From positions 1 through 59,131 of the IMG/VR virus record IMGVR_UViG_3300022591_000009: 59,131 bases of DNA; one strand, 5' to 3'. Shown piece after piece: positions 6,475-15,561 of this stretch; the first letter of the stretch is position 1; every line of letters begins with the position of its first letter. The notes under the pieces were generated by a model, which was not told the origin of the DNA, searched no databases, and worked only from the letters and a program-made list of their open reading frames with translations. Both the position numbers and the translations under genes were made by a program. Origin of the DNA: a virus.

Positions 6475-7995
6475 ATGGCAGTTTACCAACGGCCAGGTGT
6501 CTACGTTCAAGAAGTATTGAACGCAGTTCCACCTTCAGCTGGAGCTACCACAACGACTTACGGTGCCTTCCTTGGCGCTATCAATCGTGGTCCGCTCACA
6601 CCAACAGTAATTTCTCGCTGGTCAGATTTCGTAAACCTTTACGGAAACTGGGCATCAGATTCAACCGACACCCTTCGCATGGCAGTGCGCTCATTCCTCA
6701 TTGACAACAATGGCGGAACTTGCGTTGTCCAGCGCGTATTGGGTTCAGGTGCAGTAGCAGCTAACTTGTCAGTTTATGACAGCTCAGGAACCAACGGAGC
6801 AGCTGGTACAACTACAACCCTTACCATCACAGCAGCTAACCCAGGTGCATGGGGTAACAATGTCTACGTAGATATTGTTAAGCCGACACCTACAGCAGCA
6901 ACCTTTACCCTCGTAGTTCACTATGGTGGTTCAACCTCTTCTCAGATTGTAGAGACCTGGCCTGACCTTTCAATGTCAGTATCAGATTCTCGTTATGCTT
7001 TGAAGATTGTTAACAGCGGTTCTAAGTATGTTACTTTAACCAACCTTAACGACAACGCGTCCTCTCCAGCAAACGTACCTGCAACTATCAACGGAGCACC
7101 TTTGTCAAGTGGTGCAGACGCAACAGGTGGTCAAGCTGAAGCTGACATTGTTGCAGCTGTTTCAGCGTTTGATGCTGTTCAGAACTCTTTGGTTCTTAAT
7201 GCCCCAGGAGTTGTTGGAGCTACAAACGTTAACGCTTTGCTTACATATGCAGCAGCTCGTACTGACGTGTTTGTAGTAATTGACCCAATTGTTGACACCG
7301 TTGCTAATCAGCTGACTCGTGCAGCTGCCTACACCGCCTCTTCATTTGGAGCTGTCTACTACCCTCAAATCGTAATCGCAGACCCAACAACAACCTCTCC
7401 AGGAGTAACTCGTTCTATCAATCCTGGCGGAGCAGTAGTTGCCCAGTACTTGGTTACAGATGCTATCGCTGGCCCTTACAAGGCTCCAGCTGGTATCAAG
7501 ACCCGCATCGGCGGCGCAGTATCAGTGTTAGCAATCTCTAACTCTGACCTTGATTCTATGAACAGCGCAGCAGCCCCAGTCAACGCTATCCGTTATGTAA
7601 ACGGCGCTGGCATTGTCATCATGGGTGCTCGTACCCTCAAGCAGGGATACGTTGACCGCTACGTTCCAGTACGTCGTTCTCTTATCTACTTGGAGAAGAC
7701 CCTTACTGACATTACCCGCTTTGCTATCTTTGAGCCAAACGATGCTCGTTTGTATCGTCAGCTCAAGGCAACTGTAGGTAACTTCCTCACAGACTACTGG
7801 CGTCAGGGTGGCCTTCGTGGTACATCAGCTGCTGAAGCCTTCTACGTAATCTGTGACAGCACTAACAACACCATCACTTCAATCGATAACGGCGAAGTCC
7901 ACATCGATGTTGGTGTTTCACTACAGCGCCCATCAGAGTTTGTCGTCATTCGCATTGCGCAATTTGACGGCGGCGTAACAGTCACCACAGCATAA
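6475..7995 (+). CDS. Contractile tail sheath protein
   Basis: A 506-residue protein with the sheath hallmark N-terminus MAVYQRPGVYVQEV, an early AFLGAINRGPL segment, a variable Thr/Ser-rich middle domain, and a conserved C-terminal half (YVPVRRSLIYLEKTLTD, FEPNDARLYRQLK, GEVHIDVGVSLQRPSEF) that forms the handshake core of T4 gp18-like sheaths. It polymerises around the tube and contracts on infection. A good Shine-Dalgarno AAGGAGAT precedes the ATG. This gene establishes that the phage is a myovirus type. Confidence 0.95.
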   Translation: MAVYQRPGVYVQEVLNAVPPSAGATTTTYGAFLGAINRGPLTPTVISRWSDFVNLYGNWASDSTDTLRMAVRSFLIDNNGGTCVVQRVLGSGAVAANLSVYDSSGTNGAAGTTTTLTITAANPGAWGNNVYVDIVKPTPTAATFTLVVHYGGSTSSQIVETWPDLSMSVSDSRYALKIVNSGSKYVTLTNLNDNASSPANVPATINGAPLSSGADATGGQAEADIVAAVSAFDAVQNSLVLNAPGVVGATNVNALLTYAAARTDVFVVIDPIVDTVANQLTRAAAYTASSFGAVYYPQIVIADPTTTSPGVTRSINPGGAVVAQYLVTDAIAGPYKAPAGIKTRIGGAVSVLAISNSDLDSMNSAAAPVNAIRYVNGAGIVIMGARTLKQGYVDRYVPVRRSLIYLEKTLTDITRFAIFEPNDARLYRQLKATVGNFLTDYWRQGGLRGTSAAEAFYVICDSTNNTITSIDNGEVHIDVGVSLQRPSEFVVIRIAQFDGGVTVTTA

Positions 7996-8009
7996 GGAGA
8001 TAGAAAACA

Positions 8010-8675
8010 ATGGCATCAGCAGATATCACTAAAGATGTTACGCGGTGGGGCTCGTACGCAACAGACCCATTACGTAACTTCCGATTCTACGTTGAGTTCT
8101 TGCCTGCTTCAAACGGCGGCACTTACTTCAACTCACAGACCACAGCAGCTACAACAGGCTTCTCAGGAGGCTTTACTAGCGTCTCTGGTCTAACTATCAA
8201 TACCTCGTCAATCGCTTACCGTGAAGGTGGTTACAACACCACTGTTCACCAGATTCCAGGTATGACTACCTTCAACCCTATCGTGCTTAGCCGCGGTATG
8301 GTCTACGGCCAAGACCAAGCAATCACCTGGATGCGTGCGCTTTTCTCAGCGACATCTGGCGGCGGCTTGTCTATCGGTTCAGGTAAGGACTTCCGTCTTG
8401 ACTTGAACATCTACGTCAATGACCACCCAGCATCAGCGTCTGCACCAACACCTGGAGGAACTGGCTCTAACACTCCTCGCGTTATGTTCCGTGTACACAA
8501 TGCTTGGATTTCATCATTGACCTACAACGACCTTAACGGTACTGACAACAACATCTTGTTTGAGGGCATGTCTCTCGTACACGAAGGCTTGTCTGTCTTC
8601 TACACCGATTCAAACGGTGACCCAGTAACAGGTCAAACAGCAGTAGCCGTACCCACCTCAGTAACACTTTCCTAA
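8010..8675 (+). CDS. Tail tube protein (T4 gp19-like)
   Basis: A 221-residue protein immediately after the sheath gene. The early DPLRNFRFYVEFLP motif, a GFTSVSGLTI segment and an EGGYNT/QIPGMTTF region are typical of gp19-type tube proteins, which stack as hexameric rings inside the sheath. A roughly 30-residue Gly/Thr/Ser-rich insertion near residues 140-155 is probably a surface loop. AAGGAG lies upstream of ATG. Confidence 0.9.
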   Translation: MASADITKDVTRWGSYATDPLRNFRFYVEFLPASNGGTYFNSQTTAATTGFSGGFTSVSGLTINTSSIAYREGGYNTTVHQIPGMTTFNPIVLSRGMVYGQDQAITWMRALFSATSGGGLSIGSGKDFRLDLNIYVNDHPASASAPTPGGTGSNTPRVMFRVHNAWISSLTYNDLNGTDNNILFEGMSLVHEGLSVFYTDSNGDPVTGQTAVAVPTSVTLS

Positions 8676-8697
8676 TAGGTAACAAGGAGCAAAACTC

Positions 8698-9495
8698 GTG
8701 ACACAAATTACAGACGCAGCAACAATTAACCGCTTGTCTGAACAGATTGGCTTAGAGTCCCCAGCGGCCCCAGTAGCAGTAGCTACTGAGGCTCCTGCGG
8801 ATAACCGAGTCTTTCTTCCAGGTGGGTACGTTAAAGCTGATGGCACATTAGTCAAGTACGTAGAGGTACGTGAGCTAAATGGTTTAGATGAAGAGGCTAT
8901 TGCCAAATCGGGCGGAACCGCTAAAGCTCTTTTAACAATCTTGTCTCGTGGCCTTGTCGCCATTGACGGAGAGCGTCCTACCAAAGAGGACTTGGAAGCT
9001 CTTCTATCTGGCGACAGGGACGCAATCATGCTGGGTATCCGAAAGGTTACTTTTGGAAACACGGCAGATATGCGCTTCTACTGCCCAACTTGCAACGACC
9101 AACGTGTCTTTAAAGTTGATTTGGCAGCAGACGTAGAGATTAAGGAACTGGAGAACCCAGTAGAAGACCGCTCATGGATTAAAACCATTAAGCAGGGAGA
9201 TGTTCGACTAGCTCTGCCTACTGGTGTTACCCAGCGCAAGGTAATGGAAGCAACCGACAAGACAACAGCAGAGCTCAACACTCTCATCTTGTCAGGCTGT
9301 GTTCTATCTGTTAACGGACTTCCTACAACTCCAGCAACTGTATTGAACTTAGGAATTGCAGACCGTGATGCTCTTATCGTAGACATCATGGAACGTAATC
9401 CAGGACCTCGCCTCATGGAGGTGACAAAGGCCTGTGAGGCATGTGGAAACGACGTAGAACTTCCACTCAGCCTGGCCGCTTTGTTTCGACTATAA
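8698..9495 (+). CDS. Tail assembly chaperone / gp26-like baseplate assembly protein (zero-frame product)
   Basis: A 265-residue GTG-started protein (AAGGAGC upstream) between the tube and tape-measure genes, the usual place of tail assembly chaperones. It has two CxxC pairs, YCPTCNDQ near residue 128 and CEACGND near 244, likely one zinc site, and a central conserved block (EVRELNGLDEEAIAKSGG). Zn-ribbon proteins like this in T4-like phages are annotated as baseplate hub assembly proteins (gp26-like). The last codons TTG TTT CGA CTA TAA precede a +1-frame extension, so a longer 313-residue form is probably made by frameshifting. Confidence 0.7.
   Translation: MTQITDAATINRLSEQIGLESPAAPVAVATEAPADNRVFLPGGYVKADGTLVKYVEVRELNGLDEEAIAKSGGTAKALLTILSRGLVAIDGERPTKEDLEALLSGDRDAIMLGIRKVTFGNTADMRFYCPTCNDQRVFKVDLAADVEIKELENPVEDRSWIKTIKQGDVRLALPTGVTQRKVMEATDKTTAELNTLILSGCVLSVNGLPTTPATVLNLGIADRDALIVDIMERNPGPRLMEVTKACEACGNDVELPLSLAALFRL
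9481..9495 (+). promoter_or_regulatory. Probable +1 programmed frameshift site
   Basis: The sequence TTG TTT CGA CTA TAA ends the zero frame. A P-site tRNA-Phe on TTT can re-pair with TTC, and the slow CGA codon plus nearby stop favour a pause. A -2 shift would also reach the same frame and cannot be excluded by eye. Confidence 0.55.
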
Positions 9496-9640
9496 CGAGT
9501 CGGATTACGAAGCACTGTTAGACCAGTACGAATGGCTAACAAGGGCGTTTGGCGGATGGACACTTAGCGATATACGCGAGATGTCATTCAGAGAACGCAA
9601 GAATTGGATTGAGCGCTCTAATAGATACAGAGGACACTGA
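9488..9640 (+). CDS. +1-frame C-terminal extension of the tail assembly chaperone
   Basis: This frame is open from 9458 to the TGA at 9638-9640 but has no start codon before ATG 9581, while the residues ahead of that ATG (DYNESDYEALLDQYEWLTRA) look like real coding sequence. The end, MSFRERKNWIERSNRYRGH, is typical of second-frame chaperone domains in tailed phages. Slipping +1 on TTT-C at 9484-9487 joins it to the upstream product and adds 50 residues. The TGA overlaps the tape-measure ATG (TGATG). Confidence 0.7.
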   Translation, partial: DYNESDYEALLDQYEWLTRAFGGWTLSDIREMSFRERKNWIERSNRYRGH

Positions 9641-11859
9641 TGGCAAAGATGGACAGCTTAGTCGCTAATATGCGACAGTTTAGTGAATACACTAAACAAG
9701 CTGAAGCCGCCATTGCCAAAATGGTCCGTGAAATGGGTGCTGCCTCTGGAGCTGGTGGCTCTGGTGGCGGTAACAACGGCGCAGTTCCTGAAGGTTCCGT
9801 AGCTGCGTCTCCAAGTTTTTCAACGTCATCGGCGGCAGCAACTGTACTTCGAGGTATGGGTGGCGTTGCTATGTCCTTGCCTGCGGTTGCCTCAGCCGCT
9901 CTTGGTAGCCCTGCAGAAATTGCTGCCTACCAGCTTAGTACTTCTCGCGCTGGATTCTTTTCTGGTCAGTCGTATGCAACTACCGCATCTCAACAGATGG
10001 GTATGTCTCAGCTAGGTACCGCAACTAGCAAGACTGACGCTATTGGTGCACAGGCAGCACTTCAAGCTGGTGGCGTATACAACATCGGCCAGGTAGGCGG
10101 CGGCGTTGCCTCGCTTTCTAACTACGCACCTCAACTAGGTTTAACTGGAACAGCTGCTGCCACCGCAACTTTAAACCAAGGCAAGTCTGTCAATATGTTT
10201 AACATGCTAGGTATTAGCGCCCGCGGTGCTAACGGCATGGCTCTTGACCCTAATACTTTGGTCAATGAGTTTGTACAAAAGATTTTTGATGCTACGCCTC
10301 CTTTAAAGAATGGCTCAAGCACAGAAGCGATGGCTTACCTCATGGGCGCATTACAGCCAGGTAACCAGCTTTACATGATGCTTCAGACATACTTCCAAGA
10401 CGATAATATGCGTAACCTCGTCATAACCAAGTTGTTTGCTAAAGCAAAAGGCCTGCCTGCCAACGCAACTAAAGACCAGCTAAGTAAAGCTGGCATAACT
10501 ACAAAGACCACAGGCTTGATGAGCAACTACAACGCAGCTCAGCTTGGTCTGACGCAAGCTACAACAAATGGAATTCTTGGCGGAACAGATACCGCTCTTA
10601 GCCAGCTTACGACAGCAACCAACGATTTTGCTGGAGCAGCTAAGCATCTCAATGGCCTTCTATCTGCTTACGGTTATGGCAGCACCATGCTGGGCGGATT
10701 TAACGGCGCCGTAGCTTTGCTTGCCTCTTCTATTGCTGGAAACATTCTTGGTCCAGTCCTTGCACTTCTTGGTGGAGGTAAGGGAGGCGGTGGCGGGTTA
10801 GTCGGCGGCTTAGGAAAGATGACTGGTATTGCTGGTGGAGTTGGAGCTACTGTCGCAGGAGGCGCCGCGGCATACAGCGCTGGTAAAAATGGTTCAGGAT
10901 TAAGTGTAGGAACCACATTAGCTACAACTCTTAGTGATGCTGTTTCAGGATTTTTAATTGGTGGTCCGTGGGGTGCTTTAGCAGGAGCTGGAGTTGGTCT
11001 GGCTACTTCTGTTGGTGGTTACTACGCTGGCAAATCAATGGCAGGCACAACCTCTGGACAAGCAAGCGGTGGAAACAGCCACGGAACTACTAGCTATGGC
11101 GGAGCTAATCTAATTGCAGGTGGTACGCCAGCTGGAGCTTCTTCTGTTATTAATATCGCTGCGTCTGTAATTGGAACACCGTATGCATGGGGCGGTGGCG
11201 GAGTTAACGGCCCTACTGTTGGCGTAAACCAAGGAGCAGACGTAGTGGGCTTTGACTGCTCATCTTTGGTTCAGTACGTATTTGCTAAACAGGGTATTAA
11301 CCTTCCTCGCACTACCTACGGACAAGTAAAGTGCGGAAAGGCAATCATGCCTCGCAACGCTGCTCCTGGAGACCTACTCTTCTTTGGTAACCCACTAGCC
11401 CCAGACCATGTTGCTATCTATATTGGAAACGGTCGCATTATTCAAGCACCTCACAGCGGAGGACAGGTAGAAATAGCATCTGTAGATTTAGGAAGTGTTG
11501 CAGCTTGTCGTCGAGTTCTTTCTGGAGCAGCGGGAAGCATGGGTCTATCTACACTCTTTAGCTCTTCAACAATGAGCGACCTAGGACTTGGAAACCAAGC
11601 ACTTGGCGGCGGAGGCGTATCAGCTGTTGCTGGTACAGGAGTTGGTTCTGGTGGAGGGGTTCTTACTTCAGTTGGTTCACATGGCCTTACCGCAGCTGCC
11701 TCAGCTACTAATGGCATGGCTACAACCTCTAGCGGTGGAATCACTATCAACGTCACGGTCCCCGCGTCGTCTAGCCCTAACGCAATAGCCCAAACCACAA
11801 AGACTGTAACTGCAGCCGTACAACAAGCTATGACTCAATCGAATGTGAGAACTAACTAA
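9640..11859 (+). CDS. Tape measure protein with embedded NlpC/P60 peptidase
   Basis: A 739-residue protein in the tape-measure position. It is Ala/Gly-rich with hydrophobic stretches around residues 350-470 typical of tape measures. Residues ~500-630 form an NlpC/P60 cysteine peptidase: IGTPYAWGG, the catalytic Cys540 in DCSSLV, LPRTTYGQ, PGDLLFF, His590 in DHVAIYIG and His605 in APHSGG. The family cleaves D-Glu-DAP bonds of cell-wall peptides, so the domain probably opens the wall during genome injection. At 739 residues it predicts a tail of roughly 110 nm using the usual 1.5 A per residue. Confidence 0.9.
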   Translation: MAKMDSLVANMRQFSEYTKQAEAAIAKMVREMGAASGAGGSGGGNNGAVPEGSVAASPSFSTSSAAATVLRGMGGVAMSLPAVASAALGSPAEIAAYQLSTSRAGFFSGQSYATTASQQMGMSQLGTATSKTDAIGAQAALQAGGVYNIGQVGGGVASLSNYAPQLGLTGTAAATATLNQGKSVNMFNMLGISARGANGMALDPNTLVNEFVQKIFDATPPLKNGSSTEAMAYLMGALQPGNQLYMMLQTYFQDDNMRNLVITKLFAKAKGLPANATKDQLSKAGITTKTTGLMSNYNAAQLGLTQATTNGILGGTDTALSQLTTATNDFAGAAKHLNGLLSAYGYGSTMLGGFNGAVALLASSIAGNILGPVLALLGGGKGGGGGLVGGLGKMTGIAGGVGATVAGGAAAYSAGKNGSGLSVGTTLATTLSDAVSGFLIGGPWGALAGAGVGLATSVGGYYAGKSMAGTTSGQASGGNSHGTTSYGGANLIAGGTPAGASSVINIAASVIGTPYAWGGGGVNGPTVGVNQGADVVGFDCSSLVQYVFAKQGINLPRTTYGQVKCGKAIMPRNAAPGDLLFFGNPLAPDHVAIYIGNGRIIQAPHSGGQVEIASVDLGSVAACRRVLSGAAGSMGLSTLFSSSTMSDLGLGNQALGGGGVSAVAGTGVGSGGGVLTSVGSHGLTAAASATNGMATTSSGGITINVTVPASSSPNAIAQTTKTVTAAVQQAMTQSNVRTN

Positions 11860-13595
11860 TGGCAGCGATAAACATCAGCTGGACTGATGAAATCAAAAAG
11901 TACTACGCCAGTGGCTTGCATAGCCTTGCTCAAAAAGCAGCTCTCTCTGCGATAGTAAATAAGTACCAAGCTGACCTTGAGAAAGCTAATGAGAACGCCA
12001 TTACCTTAAAAGCTATTACTGAAGGCAATATGTACGTTGATAACACGATTAACGGCCGCACCGTAGCTATTTCTAATACTAGCTATAACGCGGGGGACGG
12101 CGTTGATAGCACCCATATCGTAATTCCTTTTTACGCGTTTGCTCAAAACGCATTGGCATTCCACGGCCATAATGACATCAATAACTGGGTAAATTACGAT
12201 GACCCGTTTGGCTATACCGTGCAGGTAGACGCCATACATCAGTCAGCTGGATATTACGTCAGCTTGTGGTGGGCCGCTACTCGTTTTTACAAAGACTATA
12301 ACTTGGGAATTAACAACGTAGTGATTGCCTACTTTACGGCGTTAGGTAGCAAAGGAATTAATCCAGCTGCATGCCAAACAGCAATTGATAACTACGTAGC
12401 TCAGGGCAAGATAGTAGTTGCTAAGTACAATGACTACCTTAAAAAGTTTCAAGTAGCTGAGGATTACATTGACCCAGTTAAGGGAGCTTTATGGATTAAC
12501 TACACAAACGAGCTTAGCAAGATTTTATTTTCAAAATCGTTACCTAGCTCAACTCTTAATGGAATGATTGGTGGAGCAGCTTCTGGCGGAGGGTCCACTA
12601 CAAAAACTAAACCTGGCCCTAAACCAGTAGCTCCACCAACCCCAGACGTACCAACACCTTCGTATCCACCAACGGCGGAGTTTAACCTTCCCCCACACAA
12701 CGCTAGTCTGCCTGTTCGCCCTCAAAAACTTGCTGGCGCGGCCATGGCTGATTACACCGTAGATGATACAAAGCGTCGTGGACGGTTTTGGTTTTACGCA
12801 GATAGTGGGCAGCAGTTTGCAAAAACGCTTACTGATGCAACAACGGCTAACGGTAAGACACAAGCGGCTAATGGTTCAAACTACGGATTCCAATTCTTGT
12901 GGAACCCTAGCGAGTACACTACTAGCGTAACGGTTAACCCTGACGTTACCCCTAGTTCTGGAATGTATTGGTCTACCGCACTTCCAGTATTTCCTAGTGG
13001 TGAAAACATGTCCGTTTCTATCATTCTGGACCGAGTAAATGACTTTGCTTCATTTGGACCACAGGCTCATTTACTAGGTTCAACTCTTGCTGCTTTAGGC
13101 GGTTCGGCTAACGCCTCTTCAGCGTTAACTAACGCTTTAAGCAATAGCTCTAGCTACTTGTTGTCCTTAGAAGCGGCCTTGACGCAGTTAACTGCACAGC
13201 AAGCTAACGATGCAGTAAACCAAAACTTATACGTAATTCTGGACGACCTACTAGCTAACTACGCAAATGCAGGCAGCAACCCATACGACAAGTTAACTGA
13301 CCTGATGCGTAGAGGAACACTAGCTGACCTTGAGTATCTGTACAAGACTATTAACGGCCCTGACTGGGTGCGCCTTGACCAAAACACCTCTGACATTGGA
13401 TTCTTGGCCATGACTCTTGTTGAGATTGAACTAGGTCCTACACGTTACCTGGGCTATCTCAATAACCTTAACATCACTCACAGCATGTTTACTGAGGAAA
13501 TGATTCCTATTAGAACTCAAGTAGACCTGTCGTTTGTATTGATGGCGTCTGCTGCAGTTGCACAATCTAGCAAAGTACCAGGAGCCACATCGTGA
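11859..13595 (+). CDS. Tail tube-initiator / LysM-adaptor-like baseplate protein
   Basis: A 578-residue protein with three parts: an N-terminal helical domain of about 240 residues without recognised relatives, a Pro/Thr-rich linker near residues 255-285, and a C-terminal domain starting near residue 335 (FQFLWNPSEYTTSVTVN) that resembles the CIS-tube/LysM-adaptor proteins of contractile injection systems. The C-terminal motif ending in RTQVDLSFVLM is also typical. It overlaps the tape-measure stop and the next gene by 1-4 bp. Probable role is joining tube and hub. The long N-terminal extension is unusual. Confidence 0.6.
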   Translation: MAAINISWTDEIKKYYASGLHSLAQKAALSAIVNKYQADLEKANENAITLKAITEGNMYVDNTINGRTVAISNTSYNAGDGVDSTHIVIPFYAFAQNALAFHGHNDINNWVNYDDPFGYTVQVDAIHQSAGYYVSLWWAATRFYKDYNLGINNVVIAYFTALGSKGINPAACQTAIDNYVAQGKIVVAKYNDYLKKFQVAEDYIDPVKGALWINYTNELSKILFSKSLPSSTLNGMIGGAASGGGSTTKTKPGPKPVAPPTPDVPTPSYPPTAEFNLPPHNASLPVRPQKLAGAAMADYTVDDTKRRGRFWFYADSGQQFAKTLTDATTANGKTQAANGSNYGFQFLWNPSEYTTSVTVNPDVTPSSGMYWSTALPVFPSGENMSVSIILDRVNDFASFGPQAHLLGSTLAALGGSANASSALTNALSNSSSYLLSLEAALTQLTAQQANDAVNQNLYVILDDLLANYANAGSNPYDKLTDLMRRGTLADLEYLYKTINGPDWVRLDQNTSDIGFLAMTLVEIELGPTRYLGYLNNLNITHSMFTEEMIPIRTQVDLSFVLMASAAVAQSSKVPGATS

Positions 13596-13873
13596 TAGAT
13601 TTTAACTCTCGCTACTACTACTCAGATATCGACTACATCCAGCTTGTTGAGAATGGCGACAACAAAGCTATCGTGTTCTATGAGTTTGATGATATTGGAA
13701 CTATTCAGTTTACTTATCATATCTACACCGAGGGCGAGCGCCTTGATGAGATAGCGGCTGCTTACTATCAGCGCCCTGGACTTTGGTGGGTTATTCCTGA
13801 GTACAACCCAGAAATATCGGACTTCTTAAATATTGCCCCTGGAACAAAGCTAAGAATGCCGCTCAATGTATAA
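13592..13873 (+). CDS. LysM/gp53-like baseplate protein
   Basis: A 93-residue protein with YTEGERLDEIAAAYYQRPGLWWVIPEYN, matching the LysM-like motif of T4 gp53 or tail protein X (dwelling on 'D-I-A..YY..P..WW.I...N'), and ending LNIAPGTKLRMP. These proteins join wedge or hub parts of the baseplate. Starts with GTG in a GTGATAG overlap, and overlaps the hub gene by 8 bp. Confidence 0.75.
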   Translation: MIDFNSRYYYSDIDYIQLVENGDNKAIVFYEFDDIGTIQFTYHIYTEGERLDEIAAAYYQRPGLWWVIPEYNPEISDFLNIAPGTKLRMPLNV

Positions 13874-15197
13874 TTTTATTGACATCCAGTTTCCTGGGTC
13901 AGGCCTGCCATCAGTCCTGTCCTATAGAACTGTTTTTTACCAGTCTCGCTATCAGCACGAGCAGGTAACTATGTATGTTAAGAACTGGGGCATGGAGTAC
14001 TCTCGCGTACAAAATGGCACGCCAATAAGCGTAACCATGAAGTCGCCAAACGGCTCCCGTGAGTTTCAAGGCTATGTTCACAGCGTTACCCCTGATATGT
14101 CGCCAGGTAAAAACTTCATTCAAATTACTGCCTTGGGAGCATCTTATGTAATGAAGCAGGCTAGCCAAAAGGTTTGGTCGCATGTAACCGCAGACCAAGT
14201 AGTCGCAGAGATTGCAAAGAAGTACGGCTTTGCATACCACGCAATGCCTCACCCACGTGTCTACGAAATTCTTAGCCAGCCAGGGCAGACGGACTGGGCA
14301 TTCCTAGTACGACTTGCTCAACAGAGCGGCTACACTCTAAGAGCTGAAAACACTGCCCTTTACTTTGATGAGATGAGCAACGACTACAAGGCAAACATTG
14401 CTTCAGCCCGATACGCAATTCTTCGAGATGCTAACCATCCTCAAGGCATGAGCATGTTTAAGTTCACGCCTGAAATCACCGAGAACTCTGACCACTCAGG
14501 AGCAATGAAGGCTGCAACGGCTGTTGGTGGAGTTAGCTTGACAGATGGTTCAAGCCTTGTGCAGACAAACCAGAAACGACCAATTCCTAGTCGTTCAGTT
14601 GCTAAATCTGAGATGTTTGACCGATTCAACACCTCTGCAGTTATCTCAAACACAAATGTAGCTACAGCGGAAGCAATCGCAGCTGATGCGAGAGCTATGT
14701 ACCCTTATCGCGGGCACGCCACTTTGCTAGGAGATGCAACCCTTCGACCCGACCTACCAATCTATCTAGATGGTTTAGGCAAGGAATATTCGGGCTACTG
14801 GACAATCTTGGGAACTGAGCACATCTTTGAAGAGCACATGTACACCACAGAGTTGTATGTAGGCACAGATTCACTGGGAGGAACAAATACTGGATTTGCA
14901 GGTACGCCTGTAAAAGCCCCATCCCTGGTGCCCCAGCGAACCATTACTCCTAATGTGGCTCAGACAAATAAAAAGCCTGTATCCAAATTGGTTACCAATA
15001 CCAAGATGGTTAACAACAAGACTTCCTCTTTGGGCTTTGGCAAAACTAACAACCGCCCGCAACCTAAAGTTACGCGTACAGCAGCTTCCTCTTCTCCAAA
15101 GTGGCAAAGCCCAAGCGCAAACCTAAGAGCTGTACCTGCTAAAAACAATCTTTCAGCTGCAGCAGTAGCAAAGTTAAGGGGCGCAGGTGTCCGATAA
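13866..15197 (+). CDS. Baseplate hub protein (gpD/gp27-like)
   Basis: A 443-residue protein with the features of phage late-control gpD/VgrG N-domains: SVTMKSPNGSREFQGYVHSV (barrel strand), ALGASYVMKQASQKVW, TADQVVAEIAKKYGFAY and QTDWAFLVRLAQQSGY. It forms the trimeric hub between tube and spike. The last 100 residues are Lys/Thr/Ser/Pro-rich and probably disordered, beyond the normal hub domain. Overlaps the spike gene by 11 bp. Confidence 0.85.
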   Translation: MYNFIDIQFPGSGLPSVLSYRTVFYQSRYQHEQVTMYVKNWGMEYSRVQNGTPISVTMKSPNGSREFQGYVHSVTPDMSPGKNFIQITALGASYVMKQASQKVWSHVTADQVVAEIAKKYGFAYHAMPHPRVYEILSQPGQTDWAFLVRLAQQSGYTLRAENTALYFDEMSNDYKANIASARYAILRDANHPQGMSMFKFTPEITENSDHSGAMKAATAVGGVSLTDGSSLVQTNQKRPIPSRSVAKSEMFDRFNTSAVISNTNVATAEAIAADARAMYPYRGHATLLGDATLRPDLPIYLDGLGKEYSGYWTILGTEHIFEEHMYTTELYVGTDSLGGTNTGFAGTPVKAPSLVPQRTITPNVAQTNKKPVSKLVTNTKMVNNKTSSLGFGKTNNRPQPKVTRTAASSSPKWQSPSANLRAVPAKNNLSAAAVAKLRGAGVR

Positions 15198-15561
15198 ATA
15201 CTACGGCCTCTACCGAGGCATTTGTAAAAACAATCAAGCTCCTGATGGCAGCAACACTATTCAAGTTTCTATTCCTGCGCTTCTTGGAGACTCAGCAGTT
15301 ACTGACTGGATTCCAGGATGCCTTCCTGTGGTTGTGGACTCAGAGCATGGAACCAACGGCGGCTTGAGCATTACGTCCTCAGGAAGCAGTGCCGCTAATA
15401 CGGGTGCGGGAGGCTCGCCTTCTCACACCCACTCAATGGCACACACGCACACTGTCACATTAACCCCGCATGTAAAAGTGCCAGATATTGACCAAGTCGT
15501 CTGGATTATGTTTGAACAAGGCGACCCTAATTACCCTGTATGGATGGGAGTATACGCATGA
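15187..15561 (+). CDS. Baseplate spike protein, OB-fold (gp5/gpV-like)
   Basis: A 124-residue GTG-started protein with an OB-fold pattern: YYGLYRGICKNNQ, IQVSIPALLGD, then VPDIDQVVWIMFEQGDPNYPVWMGV, the classical gpV/gp5 ending. In the middle is a His-rich stretch, SHTHSMAHTHT (about residues 78-88), which could bind metal as spike tips do. No long beta-helix follows, so either this is a minimal spike or another protein tips it. Confidence 0.8.
   Translation: MSDKYYGLYRGICKNNQAPDGSNTIQVSIPALLGDSAVTDWIPGCLPVVVDSEHGTNGGLSITSSGSSAANTGAGGSPSHTHSMAHTHTVTLTPHVKVPDIDQVVWIMFEQGDPNYPVWMGVYA

Noticed and set aside
8658-9563. Minus-strand frames of 134 and 161 codons opposite the chaperone gene
   Set aside because: They are antisense to a gene with zinc motifs and a tail-module position; no ribosome sites.
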